DNA from: Bradyrhizobium sediminis
GTDB taxonomy: Bacteria; Pseudomonadota; Alphaproteobacteria; Rhizobiales; Xanthobacteraceae
NCBI RefSeq assembly: GCF_018736085.1
Contig: NZ_CP076134.1
Span: 3,544,501 to 3,608,500, forward strand
Direction of reading: 5' to 3'
Length of the DNA: 64,000 bases
The position numbers were made by a program, and so were the translations under genes. Of this stretch, positions 57,904 to 64,000 are shown piece after piece. The notes under the pieces were generated by a model. The model made no database searches. It was given only the letters and a program-made list of their open reading frames with translations, and had not been told where the DNA came from. Position 1 is the stretch's first letter. Each line of letters begins with the position of its first letter.

Positions 57904-58879
57904 CGCCCCGACGCGACGCCGCGTCATCACGATTTTCGCTGCCGCCGCCGCCGTCGCCGGCAGCCCTGCCCGGCCGCGAGAGGCCGACTACGCCTGGCGC
58001 GGCGTCGCGATGGGTGCGGACGCCACCATCCTGTTCAACGGGGTCGAACCCGCAACCGCCCGCAGCGCCATTGCCGCCGCGGCCGCGGAAATCGATCGTC
58101 TCGAAGACGCGCTGAGCCTGTTCCGCGAAAACTCGGAATTGCGGCGCCTGAACCGTGACAAGCTGCTGCCTTCGCCGAGCGGCGACGTGCGCCGCGCGCT
58201 GGCACTGGCGCTCGATATCGCCGGCCGCAGCGGCGGCCTGTTCGATCCGAGCGTCCAGGCGCTTTGGGAAGCGCATGTGGACTGGTTTGCCGCATCGCCC
58301 GACGCCGGCCTGCCGCCCGATAAACTGATCGCCAAGGCGCGGGCAGCGGTCGACTGGCGCCGGATTGCGATCGAACCTGACGGCATCCGCACCGGCGCGG
58401 ATCAGCGCCTCACGCTCAACGGCCTCGGCCAGGGGTATGTCACCGACCGGGTCGCGGACCTGCTGTATTTACGTGGCTTGCGACATATCTTGGTCGATCT
58501 CGGCGAGCAGCGCGCGCTCGGGCCGCGCCAGGACGGTGCGCCATGGCTGGTCGCCCGCGCCAATGCCGCGCCGTTCGCACTGAGCGGCGGCGCGCTGGCG
58601 ACCTCGGAAGGTTCAGGCTGCGTGCTCGGCGCGTCCGGCGCTGCGCATCATCTGTTCGACCCGCGCAACGGCCGCAGTGCCACACATTGGAAGACAATCA
58701 CGGTGCATCATCGCTCCGCCGCGGTCGCCGATGCGCTGTCGACGGCGCTTTACGCCGCTTCGCCGGACGAAATCGAGGCCCTGCTGCCGCGCTTTGCGGG
58801 AACGGCGATATGGGCGACCGGCCACGACGGACGCGAACGGCGATGGATTTCGCCGCCGGTCGATGGGACCGTCGGCTGA
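57893..58879 (+). CDS. nirX: ApbE-type FMN transferase (NirX/NosX-like)
   Basis: A 328-residue protein with a Tat-like signal (TRRRVITIFAAAAAVAGS) and the ApbE fold. It has WRGVAMGADATILF, the metal- and FAD-binding TLNGLGQGYVTDRVADLL, and VVADALSTALYAAS-like (AVADALSTALYAA). It covalently attaches FMN to a Thr in the NirI domain. It starts 11 bases before the nirI stop with a good site (AAGGAG), so the pair is coupled. Confidence 0.9.
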   Translation: MRPDAPTRRRVITIFAAAAAVAGSPARPREADYAWRGVAMGADATILFNGVEPATARSAIAAAAAEIDRLEDALSLFRENSELRRLNRDKLLPSPSGDVRRALALALDIAGRSGGLFDPSVQALWEAHVDWFAASPDAGLPPDKLIAKARAAVDWRRIAIEPDGIRTGADQRLTLNGLGQGYVTDRVADLLYLRGLRHILVDLGEQRALGPRQDGAPWLVARANAAPFALSGGALATSEGSGCVLGASGAAHHLFDPRNGRSATHWKTITVHHRSAAVADALSTALYAASPDEIEALLPRFAGTAIWATGHDGRERRWISPPVDGTVG

Positions 58880-58918
58880 AATCCACCCGCCGCCAACGCT
58901 ATCGCAAGAGCCCTTCGG

Positions 58919-59302
58919 TTACTTGGTCTTGCCTTCCGCGTCGTACTGCTTGAGGAAGGCCCAGAGACTCTTCGCCTCGCCCTCGTTCTTGATGCCGGCG
59001 AACACCATCTTGGTGCCCGGGATCTTGGCCTTGGGATCCTTGATGTATTCGAGGAAGACTTCCTCGCTCCAGGTGATGCCGGAACCCTTGTTGGCATCGG
59101 AATAATTGTAAGCGGCCACCGTTCCGGATTTGCGGCCATCGAGGCCGTTCAGCACCGGACCGACCTTGTTCTTCGCCGTCGGTCCCACATCGTGACAGGC
59201 GGCGCACTTCTTGTACGAGGTTGCGCCGGCTGCCACGTCCTGTGCGAACGCGCCGCTCGCCGATACCATCGAGATCGCAACCACCGTAATCATTCTCTTC
59301 AT
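58919..59302 (-). CDS. class I cytochrome c (c2/c550 type)
   Basis: A 127-residue periplasmic protein with a signal peptide (ISMVSASGAFAQ), a heme site CAACH (Cys33-His37) and the Met ligand Met98 in IPGTKMVFAG. The fold fits soluble cytochrome c2, which could carry electrons to NirS or to the oxidase. It is convergent with the ApbE gene and 69 bases after the hemerythrin gene on the same strand. Confidence 0.9.
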   Translation of the reverse strand: MKRMITVVAISMVSASGAFAQDVAAGATSYKKCAACHDVGPTAKNKVGPVLNGLDGRKSGTVAAYNYSDANKGSGITWSEEVFLEYIKDPKAKIPGTKMVFAGIKNEGEAKSLWAFLKQYDAEGKTK

Positions 59303-59371
59303 AATCGCCGTCTCCTTCTGCTGGATGCCGTGTACCGGCCTGACTTGACCGGAATTCGTAAAGATCCGATT

Positions 59372-59776
59372 TCACCCCGGATGGGTGCCGAGCGCGTTGT
59401 GCAGCCTTGCGTCATGGGTCTCGAAGTGCCGGGAAAACCACGCATCGAGCCGCTGCGCCAGCAAACCTTCGTCGAAGCGGTCGCTGGCCTCGAAATCCTC
59501 CATGATGTCGCGGATCTCGTCCAGCAGGCGTTCGTGGTCGTTCTTGTGCTGGACCAGCTGGTCGTAGCTGCGTTCGCGCATGAAGCGCTCCTCGAGCGCA
59601 AAATGCGCCGAGATCGCCTTGAACAGGTCACCGAAGAAATCGAGCACCGCATCCTTCGATCCCCGCGAGGTGGCCTCTTCGTAAAGACGGTTGACGAGGT
59701 CGACGAGTTCCCTGTGCTCGTGATCGACGGCGGCTATCCCGACGCTGTAGCGGCTCTCCCAATGCAAAAGGCCCAT
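59372..59776 (-). CDS. bacteriohemerythrin
   Basis: A 134-residue four-helix protein with the diiron ligands of hemerythrin: IAAVDHEHRELV, HFALEERFM (HxxxE), HKNDHERLL (HxxxH) and HFETHDARL (HxxxxD). It binds O2, or possibly NO, reversibly. It is placed between the cytochrome c and the fusion-protein genes. The start is GAGGGG-guided at 59776. Confidence 0.9.
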   Translation of the reverse strand: MGLLHWESRYSVGIAAVDHEHRELVDLVNRLYEEATSRGSKDAVLDFFGDLFKAISAHFALEERFMRERSYDQLVQHKNDHERLLDEIRDIMEDFEASDRFDEGLLAQRLDAWFSRHFETHDARLHNALGTHPG

Positions 59777-59786
59777 GGCGTACCCC

Positions 59787-60290
59787 TCAGCGAAAGATGA
59801 ACTCGCCGCTCTCCGGCCGGTAGTCGATGACGAACATCTGGCTCGGCGCGAAGTCCACGGTACCACGGCGCTCGTGATCGAAGCCATCGGCGCGCGCGGT
59901 GTCCCGCATGCGCACCGCAACATCGTATTTTCCGGCCGGCATCACGAAGCGCTGATAGACCCGCGACGGGCCGTCGCCGGCGATCCCGGTCGGCGGCAGG
60001 TCAGCAGCATAGATCCTGCGGCCGTCGATATCGAGCTCGACATAGAGGGACCGGCGTACCCGCGGGCAATCCTGCACCCGGCGCATGTTCGGCGGCAGCT
60101 TGGCGATCTCTTCCGGGGTCAGCCTGCGGCATTCCCCCTTGCGGTCCGCGCCGTGCACGAAGGTCAGCATCATGATGCCGGAATTTTCCGGAATTTGCCG
60201 ATAGACCGGCCGGTCGGACAGCCACGCCACGCCGGCGAACAGCGCGGCGATGATGGCGAACTGGCCCGCCAGCCGCAGCAGCCTCATCAT
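59787..60290 (-). CDS. membrane-anchored periplasmic protein of unknown function
   Basis: A 167-residue protein with an N-terminal helix (LLRLAGQFAIIAALFAGVAWL) and a periplasmic beta-rich domain with two Cys (ECRRL and DCPRVRR). It ends FVIDYRPESGEFIFR. The start overlaps the fusion-protein stop by four bases. No family recognised. Coupling suggests it is part of the same complex or needed for its assembly. Confidence 0.7.
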   Translation of the reverse strand: MMRLLRLAGQFAIIAALFAGVAWLSDRPVYRQIPENSGIMMLTFVHGADRKGECRRLTPEEIAKLPPNMRRVQDCPRVRRSLYVELDIDGRRIYAADLPPTGIAGDGPSRVYQRFVMPAGKYDVAVRMRDTARADGFDHERRGTVDFAPSQMFVIDYRPESGEFIFR

Positions 60291-61882
60291 GAATCCCCCT
60301 TCGCTTCGGCGGGTTCACGATTCCTGCCGGGCCGGGATACGAGACTGGCCGCCAGCGGAGACCGCAGACGCAGCGGCGGCAGGCCGGCGATGGTGGCGGC
60401 GAACGATGCAATGGCGGATTCGGCTTTCGTCACCTCGATCGCCGAGGCCCAGATCGTGGCAATGCGGTTGCGCGGCACCCGGGCGCGCAAATAGGGATCG
60501 CGCTGTCCGGCAAAGCGCTGCTCGGTCCAGTCGACGCCGAGGCGGTTGTAGCAAGCGCTTTCCGCGCAGCCCGCGACCACCACACCGTCGGCGAGATCGC
60601 GGCTGAGCACGAAGTCGATCAGCGACGGCGGCATCATCGCGACGCAGGGCATCACGACCGTTCCATCGAGGCGCCCGCCGGCGGCGCCGTGTTCGCAGGC
60701 GAGCACCAGCACCCGCCCCGGCTTCGCCAATGTGCCGGCGGCGGCGACGACCCGCTCGCGCAATTCCTTCAGCGAGTAGTCGGGCAGATCGATCCCGGTC
60801 TTGAGCTCCTCCGAGCGGCGGAACGGCGTCGAGGAAGGACATGCGCCGACGCAGATGCCGCAGGATACGCAGAGCGACGGATTGACCGCGGCCTCGGTCG
60901 GAAACGGCATGCCATCGGTGCGCGGGACCATCCGGATCGCCTCGTAGGGGCAATCCTCGGCGCAGCGCGCGCAGCCGTTGCAATGCGCCAGATCGATTTC
61001 CGCAGGCTTCGCCCGCCGCATCGGCGGCAGCCAGGGCATCAGCGCGATCATCAGCGAGAACGCGCCCAAAAAGGCCCAGACCGCGCCGTTGCCCCAGATA
61101 TTGGTCAGGGGATAGAGCGGCAGATAGAGCCAGTCGATACCGACCTCGGCGGGGACCTTGGCCAGATCGGCGTGGCCCTGCGACAGCGCGGGCTTCCAGA
61201 TCGACACCGCGAGCAATGCCGCCAGCGACAGCAGCGCAAGCGTCCGCGGCGGGTTCATCTTCGGCCGGGAGATGCGGATGATATGAATCCACATGATGAA
61301 GAGCAGGAACAGCGGCACCGCCACATGCATGAACACCATCAGTGAAAAGAAGCGGCTGGTGAGCGTGCCGGTGGAGATGAAATTGCGAGCAATCGGCTCG
61401 CCGAAAATCGGCAGCCAGTCCAGGAGTTCCGACGAGACGATCGCGACATATTGCGCGAGCTTGTCCCACACCAGCCAGTAGCCGGTGATCCCCGAGGCGT
61501 AGAGCAGCCAGATGATTGGCAGGCCGGTGATCCAGGAGAACCAGCGAACGCCGCGATAACGATCCAGCGAAAACTCCCGCAGCAGATGGACTACCACCAT
61601 CACCACCATCAGGTCGGAGGCATAACGGTGAAAGCTGCGCATGACGCCGGCGTGAAACCAGTAGGCCTGCGTCATATGCTCGACCGATTGATAGGCCCGC
61701 TCGATGCCGGTATCGAAGAAGATGAACAGATAGATCCCGCTCACCGCCACGATCCAGAAAAAGAAGAAGCCGAGCGCGCCGAGCTGCGCGATCGGATTGA
61801 GCTGCGGCGAGAACAGCCGGTCGAACGGCCGCTCTATCAGCGAAAATCCTGCCCGAAGCACGCTGCGGATGGCGCCGATCAC
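60287..61882 (-). CDS. cytochrome b / 2x[4Fe-4S] ferredoxin / MvhD-like fusion protein
   Basis: A 531-residue protein with three parts. Residues 30-290 form a bc1-type cytochrome b with two pairs of heme His spaced as in mitochondrial cytochrome b (His85/His99 and His186/His200). Residues 300-350 form a two-cluster ferredoxin (Cys301, 304, 307, 311 and Cys338, 341, 344, 348). Residues 390-470 resemble the delta subunit of methyl-viologen hydrogenase (MvhD), with Cys396, 413, 439 and 444. It probably takes electrons from quinol through two b hemes to the clusters, or the reverse. No Rieske protein or cytochrome c1 is beside it. This architecture is rare. Confidence 0.88.
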   Translation of the reverse strand: MIGAIRSVLRAGFSLIERPFDRLFSPQLNPIAQLGALGFFFFWIVAVSGIYLFIFFDTGIERAYQSVEHMTQAYWFHAGVMRSFHRYASDLMVVMVVVHLLREFSLDRYRGVRWFSWITGLPIIWLLYASGITGYWLVWDKLAQYVAIVSSELLDWLPIFGEPIARNFISTGTLTSRFFSLMVFMHVAVPLFLLFIMWIHIIRISRPKMNPPRTLALLSLAALLAVSIWKPALSQGHADLAKVPAEVGIDWLYLPLYPLTNIWGNGAVWAFLGAFSLMIALMPWLPPMRRAKPAEIDLAHCNGCARCAEDCPYEAIRMVPRTDGMPFPTEAAVNPSLCVSCGICVGACPSSTPFRRSEELKTGIDLPDYSLKELRERVVAAAGTLAKPGRVLVLACEHGAAGGRLDGTVVMPCVAMMPPSLIDFVLSRDLADGVVVAGCAESACYNRLGVDWTEQRFAGQRDPYLRARVPRNRIATIWASAIEVTKAESAIASFAATIAGLPPLRLRSPLAASLVSRPGRNREPAEAKGDS

Positions 61883-61913
61883 ATTGCTCTCCGTGTCAAC
61901 CGGTCCTCGCCGC

Positions 61914-62717
61914 TCATGCGTGCGCCGAGCGAAACCACTCCCGCAGGATGAGGCCGCCCATGACGAGGAGAGAGAACGCCGCGATCACGCTGCCGAACAC
62001 CAGCCCGTAATCGATGCGGTAGCGGCCGGCGCCCGGATCGTAGGCGGTGCAGATGAACTTGATACGGTCCACGATGCCGCTGAAGGTGAACGAGGTCGTG
62101 GTGCCGTAGACGACGTCCTTCAGCGGCTCCATGAACATCTGCAGCGGGAACTCCTCGCCGTAGACGTGGCGGTAGATCCTGCCCTCGCGGTCGACGATCG
62201 TGGTTTGCGTCAGATGATCGAAGCCGCCGGCCACCGCGCGGTAGCTGAAGCCGAGGTCGCCGAGCAGCGCCTCGATGGTCGCGGGATCGGCGCTGGCCAC
62301 CCGCCAGTTCGGCAGTTTGATGCCTTGCATCGATGCGAACTGGGTCAGCCGTACCGGCGTGTCGTTGCGCGCGTCGAAGCCGACCGTGAGCACGTTGAAG
62401 CGGTCCAGGCCGATCATCCGCCCGGCCTCGTTCACGGCGTCGATGACATGCTGGGTGGTCGGCGGGCAGACCGAACTGCAGGCGGTGTAGACCAGGCTGA
62501 TCACCAGCGGCTTGCCGCGGTAGTCGCGCAACGCCAGTGGCGCGCCCTTCATGTCGACAAGGGTGTAGTTGCCGATGGCTCGTCCAAGCGCCTGCGTTCC
62601 CTTGGCGACCGTTGCCGCGGGATCGAGTTGTGGCGACGCGGCCCCTGCGGAAACCGGCGCAATGAGCAAATAAGCGAGCACGGTCGCCGCGCATGCCGCA
62701 ATGCGGCCCCAGGTCAT
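61914..62717 (-). CDS. SCO1/SenC family copper chaperone with C-terminal helix
   Basis: A 267-residue protein with a signal sequence, the copper site YTACSSVCPPT (Cys80, Cys84), a likely His in AGGFDHLTQTT, and a C-terminal membrane helix (GLVFGSVIAAFSLLVMGGLIL). SCO proteins deliver copper to the CuA site of oxidases. The start overlaps the ctaB stop by four bases. It implies a CuA-containing partner, fitting the heme-copper oxidase upstream. Confidence 0.9.
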   Translation of the reverse strand: MTWGRIAACAATVLAYLLIAPVSAGAASPQLDPAATVAKGTQALGRAIGNYTLVDMKGAPLALRDYRGKPLVISLVYTACSSVCPPTTQHVIDAVNEAGRMIGLDRFNVLTVGFDARNDTPVRLTQFASMQGIKLPNWRVASADPATIEALLGDLGFSYRAVAGGFDHLTQTTIVDREGRIYRHVYGEEFPLQMFMEPLKDVVYGTTTSFTFSGIVDRIKFICTAYDPGAGRYRIDYGLVFGSVIAAFSLLVMGGLILREWFRSAHA

Positions 62718-63586
62718 AACCAATGCCTGACGGCGCTCGCGAGCAGCGCGCCGGCGATCAACAGCGCCAGTTGCACCAGCGACGCGAAAAAGTTGACCAT
62801 CGCATTCTCCTTGGAAGGAACGCGATAGAGCTTCACGCTCTTCCAGACGAAATAGCCGCCGCCAAGTCCGGCGCCGAGCCCATAGAGCAGCCCTTCGCCG
62901 AACCAGAGCGGCACCAGCGAAACGGCGGCCAGCGCCACCGAGTGGACGAGGATCGCCAGTGTCCAGGCATAGGCCGGAACCACCACCGGCAGCATCGGGA
63001 TGCCGGCCTTGGCATAGTCCTGGCCCTTGGCGGCCGCGAGGCTCCAGAAGTGCGGCGGCGTCCACAGAAACAGCGCAACCGCCAGCACGGTCGGGATCAC
63101 CTGCGGCGACGGATCGACCGCCGCGGCACCGGCGAGCACCGCAAAACTCCCGGCCAAGCCTCCAACCACGATGTTCCAGGTGCTGCGGCGCTTCAGCCAC
63201 ACCGTGTAGACGATGCCGTAGGTGAAGGCGCCGAGGAAGACATAGGCCGCCGCCACGTTGCCGGCGCTGACCGAGGCGAGCCCGAGCGAGGCCGCCAGCA
63301 GCCCGAGAAACCCGACCAGCCACCACGGGCTCGGCTTGAACGTCCCGCTCGCAAACGGGCGCGTGCAGGTGCGCCGCATCAGCCGGTCGACGTCACGCTC
63401 GTAGTAATGGTTGAAGGCGCCTGCCGCCCCGGAGGCGCCCAGGATTGCCAGTGCGAGGCCGGTGATCTGCCACCACGCCAGTCCCGGTCCGCTCGCGACC
63501 GCAATTCCGGCCAGCGCGCTCGCCGCAATCGCGACGCCGATCCTGAGTTTCAGGAGCGAAATCGTCAATCCGATTGCGGCGCGCAT
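62714..63586 (-). CDS. ctaB: heme O synthase (protoheme IX farnesyltransferase)
   Basis: A 290-residue membrane protein with about eight or nine helices and the prenyl-diphosphate motif FNHYYERDVDRLMRRT (Asn59, Asp65, Asp67). It farnesylates heme B to heme O. Start 63586 follows AAGGAGG by seven bases, and a longer frame to 63610 is not needed. It serves the heme-copper oxidase gene just upstream, so that enzyme uses heme O or, after CtaA, heme A. Confidence 0.92.
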   Translation of the reverse strand: MRAAIGLTISLLKLRIGVAIAASALAGIAVASGPGLAWWQITGLALAILGASGAAGAFNHYYERDVDRLMRRTCTRPFASGTFKPSPWWLVGFLGLLAASLGLASVSAGNVAAAYVFLGAFTYGIVYTVWLKRRSTWNIVVGGLAGSFAVLAGAAAVDPSPQVIPTVLAVALFLWTPPHFWSLAAAKGQDYAKAGIPMLPVVVPAYAWTLAILVHSVALAAVSLVPLWFGEGLLYGLGAGLGGGYFVWKSVKLYRVPSKENAMVNFFASLVQLALLIAGALLASAVRHWL

Positions 63587-63616
63587 GGGATGTCCTCCTT
63601 GTGGGATCAACGGTAA

Positions 63617-64000
63617 TCAGCGGAACAGCCAGAGTTCCGACAGATATTTCCAGTTGATGAAGTAATAGAGGACGAAACAGACGAAGAAGAGCGCGACCAG
63701 GATGATGGTGCCCGGCAATTTCGGCGCCTTCTCGTTGCCGTAGTGCGAGGCCGCGGCACCGCCGCCCGCGTGCAGCGGGAAGGTCAGCTTGTGACCGCCC
63801 GTGATCTTCTCGCCGAAGAACGCCGTGGCCACGACGACGAGCACGAAGATGATGCCGCCGATCGCAGCGATGATCGCGAAGATGCCGTTGAGTCCCATCA
63901 TCAGGAATGCGCCCGCGGAGTGAGCGAAGCCGAGATTGGCATCACTGAAGGTCATGTCCCAATGCCGGCGCGCGACGCCGAGCGTGCCCGCGCCCATCAT
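63617..64000 (-). CDS. heme-copper oxidase subunit I, C-terminal part (partial)
   Basis: The reading frame is open to the end of the window, so only the last 127 or so residues are seen. It has the subunit I tail TLGVARRHWDMTF, then two helices (LMMGLNGIFAIIAAIGGIIFVLVVV and ILVALFFVCFVLYYFINWKYL). Heme and copper ligands are outside the window. The tail looks like the bo/ba3-like oxidase group rather than mitochondrial aa3, but a NO-reducing relative (sNOR-like) cannot be excluded. It precedes ctaB by 30 bases. Confidence 0.8.
   Translation of the reverse strand: MMGAGTLGVARRHWDMTFSDANLGFAHSAGAFLMMGLNGIFAIIAAIGGIIFVLVVVATAFFGEKITGGHKLTFPLHAGGGAAASHYGNEKAPKLPGTIILVALFFVCFVLYYFINWKYLSELWLFR

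Overview
The window looks like a chromosomal segment of a Bradyrhizobium-type alphaproteobacterium. The support is high GC with strong GC3 bias, CaiB/acyl-CoA/TRAP style catabolic genes, a FixK/FNR-type site, Irr-box-like (ICE-like) repeats before an iron receptor, short palindromic intergenic repeats, and a roughly 0.5 kb non-coding repeat (about 43.23-43.74 kb) that I recognise from that family. No phage, insertion sequence, integrase or CRISPR array was seen.

Region 1 (1-9.5 kb): the end of a fused TRAP permease, a methyltransferase plus a carboxymuconolactone-decarboxylase-like protein, and a minus-strand acyl-CoA catabolic set (ligase, two thiolases, a DUF35 OB-fold partner, acyl-CoA dehydrogenase, CaiB CoA-transferase) broken up by palindromic repeats. 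Region 2 (9.5-22.1 kb): a sugar-acid regulon with a CUT1 ABC importer, KDPG aldolase, KDG kinase, DenD-like dehydrogenase, an IlvD/Edd-type dehydratase, two SDRs and a LacI regulator. Two near-identical 14-bp LacI-type operators tie the divergent halves together. Region 3 (22-30 kb): a small site-2 protease, divergent oxyR-katG, and an islet with a selenium-binding/methanethiol-oxidase protein and a membrane partner. The islet is bracketed by two copies of the katG 3' end with its terminator, 3,240 bp apart.

Region 4 (30-39 kb): a large secreted DUF11 protein with Cys-rich tandem repeats behind a FixK/FNR-like box, then an iron-uptake operon (TonB-dependent receptor, PiuC-type dioxygenase, exbB, exbD, tonB) behind ICE-like repeats and a 45-nt pure pyrimidine tract. 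Region 5 (39-46 kb): miscellaneous genes, tRNA-Gln(CUG), the 0.5 kb repeat, and a PBP2-fold protein with an MFS transporter.

Region 6 (46-64 kb) is the most notable. It holds a cd1-type nitrite reductase system, with nirS followed by nirE-C-F-DL-G-H-J-N and a CbiX-like chelatase, nearly all overlapping. Divergent from it are nirI (NosR-like) and an ApbE flavin transferase, with one perfect FNR/NNR-type site between. Next to these lie a class I cytochrome c, a bacteriohemerythrin, an unrecognised anchored protein, a fusion of cytochrome b, 2x[4Fe-4S] ferredoxin and an MvhD-like domain, a SCO protein, a heme O synthase, and the end of a heme-copper oxidase subunit I. Together these can make heme d1, mature NirS, move electrons from the quinone pool towards the periplasm, and assemble a second terminal heme-copper enzyme that may reduce O2 or NO. 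The fusion protein is the best candidate for undescribed biology here.
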